This document shows positions 18,874 to 27,153 of a DNA stretch of 64,000 bases, one piece after another; the stretch's first letter is position 1, and the number at the start of each line of letters is the position of its first letter. Source of the DNA: Aquipuribacter sp. SD81 (GTDB lineage Bacteria > Actinomycetota > Actinomycetes > Actinomycetales > JBBAYJ01). Below the pieces are notes generated by a model. The model was not told where the DNA came from, made no database searches, and was given only the letters and a program-made list of their open reading frames with translations. Location of the stretch: positions 62,001 to 126,000 of the forward strand of contig NZ_JBBAYJ010000006.1 in assembly GCF_037153975.1 (NCBI RefSeq). Direction: 5' to 3'. The position numbers were made by a program, and so were the translations under genes.

Positions 18874-18879
18874 CATACT
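18874..18879 (+). promoter_or_regulatory. -10-like element CATACT upstream of the EAL-like gene
   Basis: CATACT (close to TANNNT) lies 6 nt before ATG 18886 with no Shine-Dalgarno, so a leaderless mRNA is likely. Confidence 0.45.
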
Positions 18880-18885
18880 CCGGTC

Positions 18886-19494
18886 ATGTCGTCGGAGCCC
18901 GCCGTGGGTCCGGGCGTCGCCTCCCAGGCCATCGTCGACGCCACGGGCACCCCGGTGGGCGTCGAGCTGCTGTACCGCGAGCCGCCCTCCGACGTGGCGC
19001 CGGTGCTCACCTCCGAGGCCGACCACGAGCAGGCGACCGGCACCGTCGTCGACCTGCTGCACCGGGAGATGGACGTCGACGACCCGGGGCTGCTGTTCCT
19101 CAACACCCCGCGCGCCTACCTCGTCGGCGCCCACGCGCTGCCCGCCGCCAACGGGCGCATCGTCGTGGAGGTGCTCGAGGGCGTCACCGCGGACGACGAG
19201 GTGGTCGCGGGCGTGCGCGACCTCCTCGCGCGCGGGTACCGCATCGCCCTCGACGACTGGGCGGGTCCGGGGGACCGGGACGCGCTGCTGCCGCTCGCGG
19301 ACTACGTCAAGGTCGACCTAGAGGCGGTGACGCGGGCCGGCCTCGCCGCCGTCGTCGCGCAGGCGCGGGAGGTCTGCCCGGACGTCGTCGTGGTCGTCGA
19401 GCGGATCGAGACCCTCGACGACCTGCAGGAGGCCCTCGCCGCGGGTGCGGACCTCTTCCAGGGCTACCTGCTCGCCGCGCCCGACCTCGTCTGA
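18886..19494 (+). CDS. Stand-alone EAL-like domain protein (paralogue of the EAL-HDOD protein)
   Basis: 202 aa. Its whole length aligns with the EAL part of the EAL-HDOD protein encoded at 29725: GVELLYRE (EAL motif variant), LFLNTPRAYLVG, IVVEVLEGV, YRIALDDWAG (the DDFG position reads DDWA), [35 protein letters not shown]. It ends where the HDOD domain would begin. Most metal and base residues of a c-di-GMP phosphodiesterase appear retained in altered form, so it may be a weak enzyme or a c-di-GMP-binding effector; activity cannot be decided here. Probably monocistronic, upstream of a secreted protease gene. Confidence 0.78.
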   Translation: MSSEPAVGPGVASQAIVDATGTPVGVELLYREPPSDVAPVLTSEADHEQATGTVVDLLHREMDVDDPGLLFLNTPRAYLVGAHALPAANGRIVVEVLEGVTADDEVVAGVRDLLARGYRIALDDWAGPGDRDALLPLADYVKVDLEAVTRAGLAAVVAQAREVCPDVVVVVERIETLDDLQEALAAGADLFQGYLLAAPDLV

Positions 19495-19665
19495 CGCCTT
19501 CGGCCGGGGTCCCGCCGGGCCGTCCGGGCGCCGTCGCAGGGCCGAGCGGGTGGCCGTGCTGCCGCGGCTGCGCCGAGCGGGTGGCTCGCCCCTGTCGGGG
19601 ATGGGCGGAGCCGTGCAAGCCTCACGTACAGGCTTCAACCAACCACCGAGAGTGAGGACCCACGG

Positions 19666-21318
19666 ATGGGTCGATTCCATGGCCGGCTCGTCGCCGCGAC
19701 CCTGACGACGTGCGTCGTCGCGGGCGCGGTGACGGGCGCGGTGACCACGCCCGCGACGGCGGCGACGACACCGCCTCCGCCTCCTGGGACGGAGTGGGGC
19801 GACGCCAAGGCCGACAGGTCGTCGATCGACCAGTGGACCGGCGACAACGACGCGAAGAAGGACCCCGGCAGCCTCTACACGATCACCGACGCCATCGGCG
19901 CGCGGAAGGTGTGGGACCGGACCGACGCCTCGGGGCACGCCGTCACGGGCAGGGGCGTGACCGTCGCCGTCGTGGACTCGGGGGTGTCCGCCGTCCGCGG
20001 TCTCGACGCCCCCGGCAAGGTCGTGCAGGGGCCCGACCTGTCGTTCGAGGCGAACGCCGAGCCCGCGGTGACCGACGCGGACACGTACGGCCACGGCACC
20101 CACATGGCGGGGATCATTGCGGCGAGGGACGGCGTGAAGGTCGACCCGAGGACGGGCGAGCCGAAGCCCGACAAGCCCTACCAGCAGCTCGGCGTCGCCC
20201 CCGACGCGCAGCTCCTCGCGCTCAAGCTCGCGAGCACCGACGGCAGCACCGACGTCAGCCAGGTCATCGCGGCCCTGGACTGGGTCGTGCAGCACCAGGA
20301 CGACGCCGGCATGGACGTGCGGGTGGTCAACCTGTCCTTCGGGACGACCGCGCTGCAGGCCGCGGACGTCGACCCCCTGGCGGCGGCCGCGCAGAACGCC
20401 TGGCGCGCGGGTCTGGTCGTCGTGGTGTCGGCGGGCAACGACGGGGAGCGCGACGGGCGGCTCACGAACCCGGCCATCGACCCCTACGTCATCGCCGTCG
20501 GGTCCAGCGACCCCAACGGCAAGGTGGACGGCTGGCAGAAGAAGCCGCGCGTCGCCGACTTCTCCTCGCGCGGCAGCGCCGAGCGCCCCGTCGACCTGCT
20601 CGCACCCGGCCGCTCGGTCGCGTCGCTGCGGGACCCCGGCTCCTTCGTCGACACCGAGCACCCCGAGGGCCGGGTCTCCGGCGACGACACCGGCCGGCTG
20701 TTCCGCGGCAGCGGCACCTCGCAGGCGGCGGCCGTGGTGAGCGGTGCGGCCGCGCTGCTGCTGCAGGCGCACCCGGACCTGACCCCCGACGAGGTCAAGG
20801 CCGTGCTGCTGGCCACGGCCTCCGAGGTCAAGCACGCCGACCGCCGGGCGGCCGGTGCCGGGCAGGTCGACGTCGAGGCCGCCCTCGAGCTGCTCGACGA
20901 GGCGGGCCGGGGCAGGCCCGAGGCGGTGGCCGTCCTGCGCGCGGCGCCCCAGACCCACGCGCAGGCGACGGCGACGGGCTCCCTGCAGCTCGCGCGGGGC
21001 GGGTCGGTGCTCGTGCACCAGGCCTCGGGCATCGCCCTCGAGGGCGAGATGGACGTGAACGGGCAGCCGTGGGACGGGCCGTCCTGGTTCGCGCAGGCAC
21101 AGGCGGGCACGACCTGGAAGCAGGGCACGTGGACCGACGACGGGTGGTCCCGTGCACGCTGGCTGGGTGACGGCTGGGCCCGGGCGCGGTGGCTCGACGA
21201 CGGCTGGTCCCGCGCGCGCTGGCTCGACGACGGCTGGTCCCGCGCGCGCTGGCTGGACGGCGGGTGGTCACGGGCCCGCTGGCTCGGTGGCACGTGGACA
21301 GGGGGCGGCTGGTCCTGA
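19666..21318 (+). CDS. Secreted S8 subtilisin-like protease with Trp/Arg repeat tail
   Basis: 550 aa. ATG follows GAGGACCCACGG. Signal peptide ~1-33 (ends ATAATT), then a Pro-rich segment and a short pro-region. The S8 peptidase domain has its triad at D104 (VAVVDSGV), H143 (YGHGTHMAG) and S352 (GSGTSQAAA), with the oxyanion Asn in SAGNDG. After the catalytic domain (~to 400) and a linker, the C-terminus (~485-550) is a tandem decapeptide repeat with five copies of RARWL in the pattern DGWSRARWLD. Two 30-nt units (21191-21220 and 21221-21250) are identical in DNA. The tail is likely a surface or polysaccharide-binding or secretion segment; that is inference. The gene ends ahead of a hairpin at 21352. 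Confidence 0.9.
   Translation: MGRFHGRLVAATLTTCVVAGAVTGAVTTPATAATTPPPPPGTEWGDAKADRSSIDQWTGDNDAKKDPGSLYTITDAIGARKVWDRTDASGHAVTGRGVTVAVVDSGVSAVRGLDAPGKVVQGPDLSFEANAEPAVTDADTYGHGTHMAGIIAARDGVKVDPRTGEPKPDKPYQQLGVAPDAQLLALKLASTDGSTDVSQVIAALDWVVQHQDDAGMDVRVVNLSFGTTALQAADVDPLAAAAQNAWRAGLVVVVSAGNDGERDGRLTNPAIDPYVIAVGSSDPNGKVDGWQKKPRVADFSSRGSAERPVDLLAPGRSVASLRDPGSFVDTEHPEGRVSGDDTGRLFRGSGTSQAAAVVSGAAALLLQAHPDLTPDEVKAVLLATASEVKHADRRAAGAGQVDVEAALELLDEAGRGRPEAVAVLRAAPQTHAQATATGSLQLARGGSVLVHQASGIALEGEMDVNGQPWDGPSWFAQAQAGTTWKQGTWTDDGWSRARWLGDGWARARWLDDGWSRARWLDDGWSRARWLDGGWSRARWLGGTWTGGGWS
21136..21290 (+). repeat. 30-nt tandem repeats encoding the DGWSRARWLD tail
   Basis: Five imperfect 30-nt units in frame within the subtilase gene; the units at 21191-21220 and 21221-21250 are identical. 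They encode Trp- and Arg-rich decapeptides at the C-terminus. Confidence 0.85.
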
Positions 21319-21351
21319 ACCCGGCCGTCCTCACCCGCTCGCAGCAGACAG

Positions 21352-21389
21352 GCGACCCCCGGAGACGTCGATACGTCATCGGGGGTCGC
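21352..21389 (+). terminator. Probable terminator after the protease gene
   Basis: GCGACCCCCG (21352-21361) pairs with CGGGGGTCGC (21380-21389); the loop contains a second small stem (GACG/CGTC). It lies 33 nt after the protease stop and 30 nt before the next start, so it could instead serve as a leader structure of the GGDEF-EAL gene. Confidence 0.55.
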
Positions 21390-21418
21390 TTCGTCCCCCC
21401 GGAGCCACGAGGAGCCGC

Positions 21419-24010
21419 ATGCACCCGCTGGCACGCGCACTGGCGCGGGTCGTCGTCGCCGCACGCACCCCGGCGGCGGCCACGGCCGCGCTGTCGGCAG
21501 GGCTCCTCTGCCTCGGGTGCTGGCTGCTGGTCGTCCTGCCCGTCGGCGACAGCACGCTCCTGCCCGGACCTGCCGGCGCCGCGCTGCCGGTGGCGCTGCT
21601 GGCGATGCTCGCCGTCCTGCTGCTCAGCGAGCTCGGGCAGGCGGCTGTCGAGCTCCGTCAGCAGTCCTACGGCTTCTCCCTCACCGGCTCCGCCCTGCTC
21701 GTCGGGATGCTGTTCCTGCCCCCGCACTGGGTCGTCGCCCTGCGGGTCGCGTCGGCCGTCGTCGCCTTCGCCCTCCAGCGCAGCTCGGCCCTCAAGGCCT
21801 CGTACAACGCCGCGGCCTACCTGCTCGACGCGGTGCTCGTCGCCGTCCTGCTGCACGGCCTCCTGGAGCCGGCCCGGTCGCTGACGGTCCGCGCCGCGAC
21901 CGTCACCTACCTGTCGCTGGCCGTCGTCGACGTCCTCATGACGGCCCTCGTCCTCCTCGTCATCCGCATCAACGTCGGGCCGCTGGAGTGGTCCGACCTC
22001 ACCGAGGCCTTCGTCCCCGGGGCCGTCGCCGTGGCCGTCGCGAGCGCCCTCGGCCTCGTCTGCGTCGTCCTGCTCCTGGCCGGCCCCGTCGGGTGGGTGC
22101 TGCTGGTGCTGCTGGCGGCCGGGAGCGCGGCCGCGTACCGCCTGTACCTCACGCTGCGGCGTCGCCACGCGGACCTGCAGCTCGTGCAGGGCTTCATCGA
22201 CGCGAGCGTCGGTGGGGGCGAGGCGCTGGCCGGTGACCTGCTCGAGCGGGTCCGCTCGCTGCTGCGCGCGGGGACCGCCCAGCTCGTGTGGCGCGGCGGC
22301 GCGGGGGAGGTGCGGCTGCACGCCGAGGACGGCACCGCGGTCGGGGCCGCGACCGGCACCGGCACCCGTCCGGTCGTGGTCCCCCCGGAGCGCACGGACG
22401 GTCTCGTCCACGCCGGCCTCCCGGACGGGCCGCAGGCACGCTGGCTGACCGAGGCCGGTCACCGCGACGCCCTCGTCGTCGACCTCGGCGCCATGGGTGG
22501 CGACGGGGTCCTCGTCCTCGCCGACCGGCTCGGCGGGGAGGTGAGCCGGTTCGGGCAGGAGGACCTGAGCCTCGCGCGGGCCCTGGCTGGCCACCTGGTC
22601 GTGGCGCTGCAGAACACCGAGCTCGTCGACCGGCTGCGGTGGGACGCGACCCACGACGCGCTCACGGGCCTGCCCAACCGGCGCTCGCTCGCGGGTGCGC
22701 TCGAGCTGCAGCTCGGTGGGCCGCCCGGGGCGGTCCGGCGGCCCGTCGTGCTCACGGTCGGTGTCGACCGGTTCGACGAGGTGCACGACGTGCTCGGCCA
22801 GCAGACCGCCGACGCCGTGGTGGTGGAGCTGGCCCGGCGGGTCCGCGCCCTGCCCCTGCCGGGGGCGAGCGTCGCGCGCTCGGGCCCGAGCGAGCTCGCC
22901 GTCCTGCTGCAGGCGCCGTCGCAGCCGCCCGTCGAGCTCGCCGAGGTCCTCGCGCAGGTCAGCCACGACCCGGTCCCGGTAGGTGAGGTCCTGCTCAGCG
23001 TCGGTGTGAGCGTCGGGGCGGTGGAGGTCGCGGACGACGGCGCCGGCGCGGAGGAGGTGCTGCGGCGCGCGGACACCGCGCTGTTCGCCGCCCGTGCGAC
23101 CGGCAGCCGGTTCGTGCTCCACTCCCGCTCGCTGGACAGCGGGCGGGTCGAGCGCCTCGCGCTGCTGGGCGACCTGCACCGCGCCCTGGACGAGGGGGCG
23201 CTGACGGTGCACTACCAGCCGAAGCTCCACCTCGGGACCGGGACGGTGACGGGGGTCGAGGCGCTGGTGCGGTGGGAGCACCCGGTGCTGGGCGCCGTCG
23301 GGCCGGCCGTCTTCGTCCCGCTGGCGGAGTCCGCGGGACTGGTCGACCGACTCACCGACCACGTCCTCGCGACCGCGGTCGCCCAGGCACGGCGCTGGGC
23401 GGACGACGGCCTGCCGCTGAGCGTCGCGGTCAACCTGTCCGCGCGGTGCCTCGACGACGACACGCTCCCGCAGCGGGTCGCCGGGGCGCTGGCCGGTGCG
23501 GGGCTCGACCCGGCACGGCTCGTGCTGGAGGTGACCGAGACGAGCCTCATGGGCGACCCGGCGCGGACGCTGCCCGTGCTCCGCGCCGTCGCGGCCCTCG
23601 GCGTGCAGCTGTCCCTCGACGACTTCGGCACCGGCTACTCCAGCCTCGCCTACCTCCAGCGCCTCCCGGTCCACGAGCTCAAGGTCGACCGGAGCTTCGT
23701 GCAGGCGCTCGAGCAGGAGGAGGCCGGGACCGCGACCGCCCTCGTCCGGACCGTCCTCGGCCTCGCGACGAGCCTGGGCCTGCGCGTCGTCGCGGAGGGG
23801 GTCGAGTCCGCGCGCGCCCTCGCCGCCCTGCGGGACCTCGGCTGCCACCTCGTGCAGGGCTACCTCGTCTCCCGACCGGTCCCTCCGGACGCGGTGCCGG
23901 ACGTGGTGCGCGCGGTCGCGGCCGACCCCGCGTTCGCGGGCGGTCAGAGGGGCGGTGCTCTGCCGGCGCCGCGGGCGCCGTCCGCGGGCGCCGTGGTGGC
24001 GGCCGGGTAG
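21419..24010 (+). CDS. Membrane c-di-GMP phosphodiesterase (degenerate GGDEF-EAL)
   Basis: 863 aa from ATG 21419 (GAGGAG just upstream). Residues ~1-240 contain 6-7 hydrophobic helices including ALPVALLAMLAVLLLSEL and LLLAGPVGWVLLVLLAAG. A GAF-like or unassigned segment (~250-400) follows. The GGDEF domain (~405-570) keeps WDATHDALTGLPNRRSL but its active site reads SGPSE in place of GGDEF, so cyclase activity is not expected. The EAL domain (~585-845) is intact: VEALVRWEHP (~613), VAVNLSARCLD, LEVTETSLM, LDDFGTGYSSLAYLQ, HELKVDRSFV, VVAEGVES and LVQGYLVSRP. Predicted to hydrolyse c-di-GMP, opposing the cyclase at 15406. Converges on the EtfD-like gene with only 9 nt between stops. Confidence 0.91.
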   Translation: MHPLARALARVVVAARTPAAATAALSAGLLCLGCWLLVVLPVGDSTLLPGPAGAALPVALLAMLAVLLLSELGQAAVELRQQSYGFSLTGSALLVGMLFLPPHWVVALRVASAVVAFALQRSSALKASYNAAAYLLDAVLVAVLLHGLLEPARSLTVRAATVTYLSLAVVDVLMTALVLLVIRINVGPLEWSDLTEAFVPGAVAVAVASALGLVCVVLLLAGPVGWVLLVLLAAGSAAAYRLYLTLRRRHADLQLVQGFIDASVGGGEALAGDLLERVRSLLRAGTAQLVWRGGAGEVRLHAEDGTAVGAATGTGTRPVVVPPERTDGLVHAGLPDGPQARWLTEAGHRDALVVDLGAMGGDGVLVLADRLGGEVSRFGQEDLSLARALAGHLVVALQNTELVDRLRWDATHDALTGLPNRRSLAGALELQLGGPPGAVRRPVVLTVGVDRFDEVHDVLGQQTADAVVVELARRVRALPLPGASVARSGPSELAVLLQAPSQPPVELAEVLAQVSHDPVPVGEVLLSVGVSVGAVEVADDGAGAEEVLRRADTALFAARATGSRFVLHSRSLDSGRVERLALLGDLHRALDEGALTVHYQPKLHLGTGTVTGVEALVRWEHPVLGAVGPAVFVPLAESAGLVDRLTDHVLATAVAQARRWADDGLPLSVAVNLSARCLDDDTLPQRVAGALAGAGLDPARLVLEVTETSLMGDPARTLPVLRAVAALGVQLSLDDFGTGYSSLAYLQRLPVHELKVDRSFVQALEQEEAGTATALVRTVLGLATSLGLRVVAEGVESARALAALRDLGCHLVQGYLVSRPVPPDAVPDVVRAVAADPAFAGGQRGGALPAPRAPSAGAVVAAG

Positions 24011-24019
24011 GACGACGGT

Positions 24020-26374
24020 TCAGGCCTGGCCGGCCTCCGCGGGCGCCGCCGTGCCGGTCGTGTGCCGGTCCCGTCCCGCCGGGGCGCGCCGGACCGCCTC
24101 GAGCAGCAGCTGGGCGACGTCGAGCACCTCGGTGGCCTCCGGCGCGCGCTGCTCGCCCTGCAGGCTCGTGAGGCCGTCGGACAGCATGACGCGGCAGAAC
24201 GGGCAGCCGACGGCGATGGCGCCGGCGCCGGTGGCGACCGCCTCCTCGGTGCGGTTGGTGTTGATGCGCGTGCCCAGCCTCTCCTCCATCCACATGCGCG
24301 CCCCGCCGGCACCGCAGCAGAACGAGGTGCTGCCGCTGCGCGGCATCTCCGTCAGCCGCGTGCCGGAGGCCTCGATGAGCTCGCGCGGCGGGGAGTAGAC
24401 GCCGTTGTGGCGGCCGAGGTAGCAGGGGTCGTGGTAGGTCACCTCGCGTCGGTCGGCGTCGGCGGCGGCGACCGGCGTGAGCCGGCCCTCGCGCACGAGC
24501 CGGTTGAGCAGCTGCGTGTGGTGGACGACGTCGAGGTCGGCGCCGACCTGGGGGTACTCGTTGCCGAGGGTGTTGAAGCAGTGCGGGCACGTGACGACGA
24601 CCTTCGTGCGCGTCGCGGGGCCCGGACCCTCGGCGTCGTCCTCGCCCGGCACCGCGCCGGCCTCGCGCAGCGTCTCGACGTTCTGCGCCGCGAGCATCTG
24701 GAAGAGGAACTCGTTGCCCGCCCTGCGCGCCGGGTCGCCCGTGCACGCCTCGGCCGGGCCCAGAACGGCGAAGCTGACGCCCGCGGTGTGCAGCAGCTCG
24801 GCCACCGCGCGCGTCGTCTTCTTCGCCCGGTCCTCGAACGCGCCCGCGCAGCCGACCCAGAACAGGTAGTCGACGCCACCGAGGTCCTCGACGTCGTCCG
24901 GTCCGCCCCCGCCGACGACCGGGACGGGGAACGGCAGGTCCCTCGCCCACTCCATGCGCTGCTTCGCGCCGACGCCCCACGGGTTCTGCCGCTTCTCGAG
25001 GTTGCCGAACAGCGAGCCGAGCTCGGCGGGGAACGCGTCGGCCAGCAGGACCTGGTGCCGGCGCATGTCGACGACGTGGTCGACGTGCTCGATGTCGACC
25101 GGGCACTGCTCGACGCAGGCCCCGCACGTCGTGCACGACCACAGCACGTCCTCGCTCATCGCGGCCCCGTCCGCGGAGGCCCCGGCCGCCACGAGCGAGC
25201 CGAGGACGTCGGCGTGGGGGTCGCGCTCGGCGCCCGCGGGCACGCCCGCGTAGTCGCCGCCGCCGGCCACCTCGCCCACCAGCGGCCGCTCGGGGCGCTC
25301 GCGGCCGTCGAGCAGGTGGCTCGCGTCGTCGTACGCGCGGGCGCGCAGGGACGTGATGAGCAGCTTGGGGCTGAGCGGCTTCTCGGTCTGCCACGCCGGG
25401 CACTGGTCCTGGCAGCGACCGCACTCGGTGCACGTCGTGACGTCGAGGAGGCCCTTCCACGTGAGGTCGGTGCTCGCCCCGACTCCCAGGGCGGCGTCCT
25501 CGGGCAGGTCCTCGGCGGCCTCGAGGTCGACGACCTCCCCGCCGACGCGGATCGGCTGGACGGCCCCCAGGCTCGTGCGCCCCCCGGCGTGCCGCTTGAG
25601 GAGGATGTTGAACGGCGCGGTGAAGCGGTGCCACGCGACGCCCATCGTGGGCTGCAGCCCGACGACGACGAACCACGCCATCGACACGACGATCTTGACC
25701 GCGGCGACGACCGTGATCGCGACGGCCAGCGTCCCGGTCGAGGCGCCGGTGAGCGCCTCGCCGAGCCACGCGGTCAGCGGGTAGTGCAGGGCCGTCGCGG
25801 TCCCCGTCCCCTCGGCGGCCTCCCACGCGTACTCCAGCGCCCGCAGCGCGAGCACGCACACGACGATGGCGAGGATCGTCGCCTCGACGTAGTACGCCTG
25901 CCACGTCGTCGAGCGGTAGAAGCGGGAGCGGCGCGGCTCGTCGGCCGCGCGCGGGCCCTGCACCTGCCGGACGACCACGAGCGTCACGATGCCGAGGCCC
26001 GTGAGCCAGGCGATGCCCTCGACGAGCCACTCGTACGGCGGGAGGTGGCCGACGACCGGCAGCACGAAGCCGGGGTCCGTGAGCTGCCCGTAGGCGGTCG
26101 CGAGCGTCCCGACGAGCGCCACGAAGCCCACCATGACCAGCCAGTGCGCGGCACCGACCCAGCGGCGCCGCAGCATCCGGGTGTGGCCGACGACCTCCCG
26201 CACGGTCGTGACGAGCCTGGTGCCCACCGCGTCGGTGCGCGTGGGGTCGGGCTGCCCGAGCCGCAGCACCTGCACCGTGCGCGCGAGGGTGGCGGCGAAG
26301 AGCGCGACCCCGGCGGCGGTGACGGCGAGCGCGACGACGAGGGCGACGGTCTGCAGCACCTGCAGAGAGTCCAC
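24020..26374 (-). CDS. etfD: Membrane Fe-S oxidoreductase, EtfD/Rv0338c-like
   Basis: 784 aa. GTG start with AAGGAG upstream. The N-terminal ~270 residues hold five or six membrane helices like the NarI-type heme b domain. Two ferredoxin-type 4Fe-4S motifs follow, CTECGRCQDQCP (~316) and CTTCGACVEQCP (~415), then two CCG (heterodisulfide-reductase-like) domains: WVGCAG/CPHCFN and HDPCYLGRH/CCGAGG/GCPFC (~508-725). This architecture matches the mycobacterial protein that accepts electrons from electron-transfer flavoprotein during fatty-acid beta-oxidation and passes them to the membrane quinone pool. No etfAB in the window. A perfect palindrome (26409-26424) lies 35 nt upstream of the start. 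Confidence 0.85.
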   Translation of the reverse strand: MDSLQVLQTVALVVALAVTAAGVALFAATLARTVQVLRLGQPDPTRTDAVGTRLVTTVREVVGHTRMLRRRWVGAAHWLVMVGFVALVGTLATAYGQLTDPGFVLPVVGHLPPYEWLVEGIAWLTGLGIVTLVVVRQVQGPRAADEPRRSRFYRSTTWQAYYVEATILAIVVCVLALRALEYAWEAAEGTGTATALHYPLTAWLGEALTGASTGTLAVAITVVAAVKIVVSMAWFVVVGLQPTMGVAWHRFTAPFNILLKRHAGGRTSLGAVQPIRVGGEVVDLEAAEDLPEDAALGVGASTDLTWKGLLDVTTCTECGRCQDQCPAWQTEKPLSPKLLITSLRARAYDDASHLLDGRERPERPLVGEVAGGGDYAGVPAGAERDPHADVLGSLVAAGASADGAAMSEDVLWSCTTCGACVEQCPVDIEHVDHVVDMRRHQVLLADAFPAELGSLFGNLEKRQNPWGVGAKQRMEWARDLPFPVPVVGGGGPDDVEDLGGVDYLFWVGCAGAFEDRAKKTTRAVAELLHTAGVSFAVLGPAEACTGDPARRAGNEFLFQMLAAQNVETLREAGAVPGEDDAEGPGPATRTKVVVTCPHCFNTLGNEYPQVGADLDVVHHTQLLNRLVREGRLTPVAAADADRREVTYHDPCYLGRHNGVYSPPRELIEASGTRLTEMPRSGSTSFCCGAGGARMWMEERLGTRINTNRTEEAVATGAGAIAVGCPFCRVMLSDGLTSLQGEQRAPEATEVLDVAQLLLEAVRRAPAGRDRHTTGTAAPAEAGQA

Positions 26375-26408
26375 GCTGAGCTCCTTCCGGCTGCGCCCAG
26401 CCTCGCAT

Positions 26409-26424
26409 GTTACCCGTGGGTAAC
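26409..26424. promoter_or_regulatory. Perfect palindromic operator upstream of the EtfD-like gene
   Basis: GTTACCCGTGGGTAAC, a perfect 16-bp palindrome between the divergently placed EtfD start (35 nt away) and the small-ORF stop. The form TTACC-N-GGTAA is typical of TetR-family operators on fatty-acid oxidation genes in actinobacteria; the regulator is not in the window. Confidence 0.6.
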
Positions 26425-26465
26425 CGAGCGGGGCCGAGTCGGGGCCGGGTCGGGGCCGCCGTGGC

Positions 26466-26612
26466 CTACAGCAGCGATGCGACCCAGGCGAGCCCGCGGA
26501 ACAGCACGGGCGCGGCGACGGCGAGCATGCCGACGACGACGAGCAGCGCGACGAGCTTGGCGGCGGGAGCGACGTCGCCGTCCGCGGTCCGGCCGCGCAG
26601 GAACCTCAGCAC
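26466..26612 (-). CDS. Small single-pass membrane protein
   Basis: 48 aa from GTG 26612: a short basic N-terminus ([12 protein letters not shown]), one long hydrophobic helix ([22 protein letters not shown]) and a short Trp-containing tail. A longer in-frame ORF extends to 26798 but lies across the neighbouring DUF4235 gene and is very Arg/Ser/Pro-rich, so the short form is preferred. The function is unknown. It follows the DUF4235 gene on the same strand, 49 nt after its stop, and may be cotranscribed. Confidence 0.5.
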   Translation of the reverse strand: MLRFLRGRTADGDVAPAAKLVALLVVVGMLAVAAPVLFRGLAWVASLL

Positions 26613-26661
26613 GCCACCAGGGTACGTGCGCCGCGCGCGGGACCGCTGGCGCGGCGGAGGG

Positions 26662-26973
26662 TCAGCGGCGGCGGCGCGGGGCGGTGGCGTCGCCGGTGTA
26701 GGGGGTCTGCATGTCCTCCGGCAGCCCCTTGCCCTTGCGCTGGGCCCGGGCGGCGACCTGGCGGACGGCGAGCGTGCGGACCGCCGTGACGAGCGCACCG
26801 CTGAGGGCGGCGAAGACGATGGCGTCGACCGCGCGCACCTCCGGGCTCTCCGGCTCCTCCGGCGCCTCGCGCCCCGTCACGGCCTTCCAGCCGCTGAGCA
26901 GGACCTTGTTGACGACCGCCAGCGCCGCGAAGCGGAACGCGATGGACATCAGCTTCCAGGCGAAGGTCGGCAT
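26662..26973 (-). CDS. DUF4235 family membrane protein
   Basis: 103 aa. N-terminal hydrophobic segment [22 protein letters not shown] followed by [19 protein letters not shown], then a second membrane helix ([21 protein letters not shown]) and a basic tail ([13 protein letters not shown]). This is the actinobacterial DUF4235 pattern; the biochemical role is unknown. ATG at 26973. Divergent from dnaK, so the 180-nt region between carries the dnaK HAIR sites and possibly its own promoter. Confidence 0.8.
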   Translation of the reverse strand: MPTFAWKLMSIAFRFAALAVVNKVLLSGWKAVTGREAPEEPESPEVRAVDAIVFAALSGALVTAVRTLAVRQVAARAQRKGKGLPEDMQTPYTGDATAPRRRR

Positions 26974-27042
26974 GTCCCGACCCTGCCGCGCACCGGCAGC
27001 GGCGGCAACACGGTCCACCGCCGACCCACCGCCGGGGCAGAG

Positions 27043-27063
27043 GCTGAGTCGAGCGGGCTCAAG
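27043..27063. promoter_or_regulatory. HAIR-like HspR operator 1 upstream of dnaK
   Basis: GCTGAGT-N7-GCTCAAG. Compared with the HspR-associated inverted repeat CTTGAGT-N7-ACTCAAG it matches 5/7 and 6/7 bases with the correct spacing. Confidence 0.6.
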
Positions 27064-27078
27064 TTCGGACCCTTCCAA

Positions 27079-27099
27079 CTTGACACCGGAGCGCTCAAG
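27079..27099. promoter_or_regulatory. HAIR-like HspR operator 2 / dnaK promoter
   Basis: CTTGACA-N7-GCTCAAG, 5/7 and 6/7 matches to the HAIR half-sites. The TTGACA at 27080-27085 can serve as -35, with GAACCT at 27103-27108 as a weak -10 at 17-nt spacing, so HspR binding would block the dnaK promoter. Confidence 0.68.
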
Positions 27100-27153
27100 G
27101 CAGAACCTCGACCGCAGGAACGCACCACCACCAGCCACGAAGGAGCACTCCGC

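Noticed and set aside
19495-19665. Riboswitch in the protease leader
   Set aside because: The region has small repeats (GCCGAGCGGGTGGC twice) but I could not match the conserved core of c-di-AMP, c-di-GMP or other known actinobacterial riboswitches.
20828-23848. 1006-codon minus-strand open frame opposite the GGDEF-EAL gene
   Set aside because: Antisense shadow; low-complexity Arg/Glu/Gly sequence without motifs.
26466-26798. 110-aa form of the small membrane protein
   Set aside because: The extra N-terminal 62 codons overlap the DUF4235 gene and are low-complexity; the 48-aa form from GTG 26612 is more plausible.
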